From: Candidatus Rifleibacteriota bacterium
GTDB lineage: Bacteria > Riflebacteria > Ozemobacteria > Ozemobacterales > Ozemobacteraceae
Assembly: GCA_017526725.1 (NCBI GenBank)
Contig: JAFXRA010000149.1
Coordinates: 1-13,104, forward strand
DNA length: 13,104 nucleotides
Direction of reading: 5' to 3'
Of this stretch, positions 12,174 to 13,104 are shown one piece after another. The position numbers and the translations under genes were made by a program. Position 1 is the first letter of the stretch. Each line of letters opens with the position of its first letter. Below the pieces are notes generated by a model. It was given only the letters and a program-made list of their open reading frames with translations, ran no database searches and was not told where the DNA came from.

Positions 12174-13104
12174 TCAATTCTCAATCGCTTCATCATCATC
12201 TTCTTCTGAATAAGATTCTATTTTCTCGTCATAAACTTCTGTAAGTTCTTCCTGCAAATCTTTGCATTTCTTTAACCATTTTTCTGATTCATTTATAAAA
12301 ATCGAATCAACTTCAAAATTGGTAATAAAATAAGCATTCTTTAATTCTTTTAAATCGTTTAAATATTCAAATCTATCAGAAGAATCACTTAACTTTTCTA
12401 TTATCAACTTAAATTTTTCTATAACTTCTTTCTTTCTTAAATCCTCTTTTTGTAAATCAAATTCCTTTCTTAATATATCCGCTTCATTATATTTTTTTTC
12501 TGCATTCTCATATATTAATTTAATAAATTCATTAAATTTCTTTTTCAGCTTAGATACATCTCCACCAAAGGTTTGATAATAATAAATAAAATCTATCAAA
12601 TTCCAGCTTTTGTAAATATCACGCCAGCGATTGTAGTGATAATCATCGTAATAGTTTGAAAAAGGATCCTGAACAAAATTAGTTTCTTCAAATGAAAAAA
12701 GCTCAGACATAGTTTTTTCTATAAGACTAACACAGAGTTTTTTTGAATCTTTATATGTCTCACAAGTTTTAAATAACTCAGCACATTCTAATTGTTCTAA
12801 AATATTTAATTCCGGATAAGAAGCTATCTTTCTAGCATAATTATAAATATCAGGAATAGAATTATGCCTTTTGAAAATACGATTATCAGAAACAACCTCT
12901 TTATAACTTTCTCGTATATGATACTTTTCAGGTAATATTTTATTTAAAAATCTAAAATATGATGAAAAGCTGTATTTTTTTGTAACATACGAACAATACA
13001 TAATATTTGCAGTATGTTTATACAAATCAATTTCATAATTTTGTTTTAATTCTCTATATTTTTCTTCTCTTTCTATTTCATCCTGTTTTTCATCTTCTTT
13101 TTCA
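12174..13104 (-). CDS. Unrecognised charged, coiled-coil-like protein, 5' end outside window
   Basis: The frame stays open from the stop at 12174 to the window edge, so at least 309 residues are present and the true start lies upstream. A TTG at 13025 is open to use but has no special support, because codons for a highly charged Glu/Lys/Arg-rich stretch continue in frame before it. I recognise no family. Visible: an N-terminal charged helix; a Tyr/Phe-rich middle (around SNYYDDYHYNRWRDIYKSW); long Lys/Glu-rich heptad-like helices in the second half; and an acidic end with SEEDDDEAIEN. No signal peptide or membrane segment is seen in this part. Base composition is very AT-rich with many AAA/GAA/AAT codons, lower in GC than waaA downstream. 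The 78-bp gap to waaA could allow co-transcription, but no functional link is evident. Confidence 0.75.
   Translation of the reverse strand, partial: EKEDEKQDEIEREEKYRELKQNYEIDLYKHTANIMYCSYVTKKYSFSSYFRFLNKILPEKYHIRESYKEVVSDNRIFKRHNSIPDIYNYARKIASYPELNILEQLECAELFKTCETYKDSKKLCVSLIEKTMSELFSFEETNFVQDPFSNYYDDYHYNRWRDIYKSWNLIDFIYYYQTFGGDVSKLKKKFNEFIKLIYENAEKKYNEADILRKEFDLQKEDLRKKEVIEKFKLIIEKLSDSSDRFEYLNDLKELKNAYFITNFEVDSIFINESEKWLKKCKDLQEELTEVYDEKIESYSEEDDDEAIEN

Noticed and set aside
12174..13025. Complete gene starting with TTG at 13025
   Set aside because: The frame stays open to the window edge and codes for similar charged sequence upstream, so the gene is more likely truncated by the window.
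1..13104. tRNA, rRNA, riboswitch, insertion-sequence transposase or phage genes
   Set aside because: None could be supported; no cloverleaf, ribosomal RNA or transposase motif was seen on either strand.

Overview
The window holds ten protein genes, all read from the minus strand, plus an unusually dense set of short intergenic repeats. The DNA is AT-rich and the genes include a Kdo transferase (WaaA), a heptosyltransferase II (WaaF) and two more GT9 glycosyltransferases, so the host is a diderm (LPS-making) bacterium. No taxonomic marker gene is present. The mix of a Bacillus-like pyrimidine-nucleoside phosphorylase, TMEM43-family membrane proteins and repeat-rich spacers suggests a low-GC, non-proteobacterial lineage (Riflebacteria- or Elusimicrobia-like would be a guess only).

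Layout in transcription order (right to left). 13104-12174: 3' part of an unrecognised, charged, coiled-coil-like protein. 12095-10821: waaA, overlapping by 13 bp a GT9 glycosyltransferase (10833-9862). 9861-9463: a 399-bp spacer with a REP-like double hairpin, a promoter-like TATAAT, a rearranged repeat element and a hairpin in the waaF leader. 9462-8437: waaF. 8436-7996: a 441-bp spacer that is mostly repeats. 7995-6583: exported beta-helix protein with its own terminator. 6402-5008: TMEM43-family protein with a promoter, an operator-like dyad and a terminator. 4905-3544: a diverged TMEM43 paralogue. 3472-2471: third GT9 enzyme. 2416-1793: MobA/MocA-like nucleotidyltransferase. 1792-1362: repeat-filled spacer. 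1361-1092: 89-residue Cys-rich protein. 978-1: pyrimidine-nucleoside phosphorylase, cut by the window edge.

waaA, waaF and the GT9 genes would act together on the inner core of LPS at the cytoplasmic face of the inner membrane. The beta-helix and TMEM43 genes form a middle block of separately terminated units and look like envelope proteins of unknown role. The phosphorylase is nucleoside salvage and has no evident link to the rest.

The most unusual content is the repeats. Four kinds recur: (1) a ~118-bp palindromic element (E) with CGGACA...TGTCCG ends, in two full copies and one copy whose interior has been replaced; (2) modules made of GTGRGAC + a variable perfect or near-perfect hairpin + one base, where the hairpin arms differ between modules but stay paired; (3) degenerate nonamer arrays fitting GTTNNARNN in 18 of 18 units at three loci; (4) degenerate heptamer arrays of several classes. 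At two loci kinds 1-3 sit side by side in the same relative orientation, which suggests a composite, propagating intergenic repeat family. I cannot tell from this window whether it is known.
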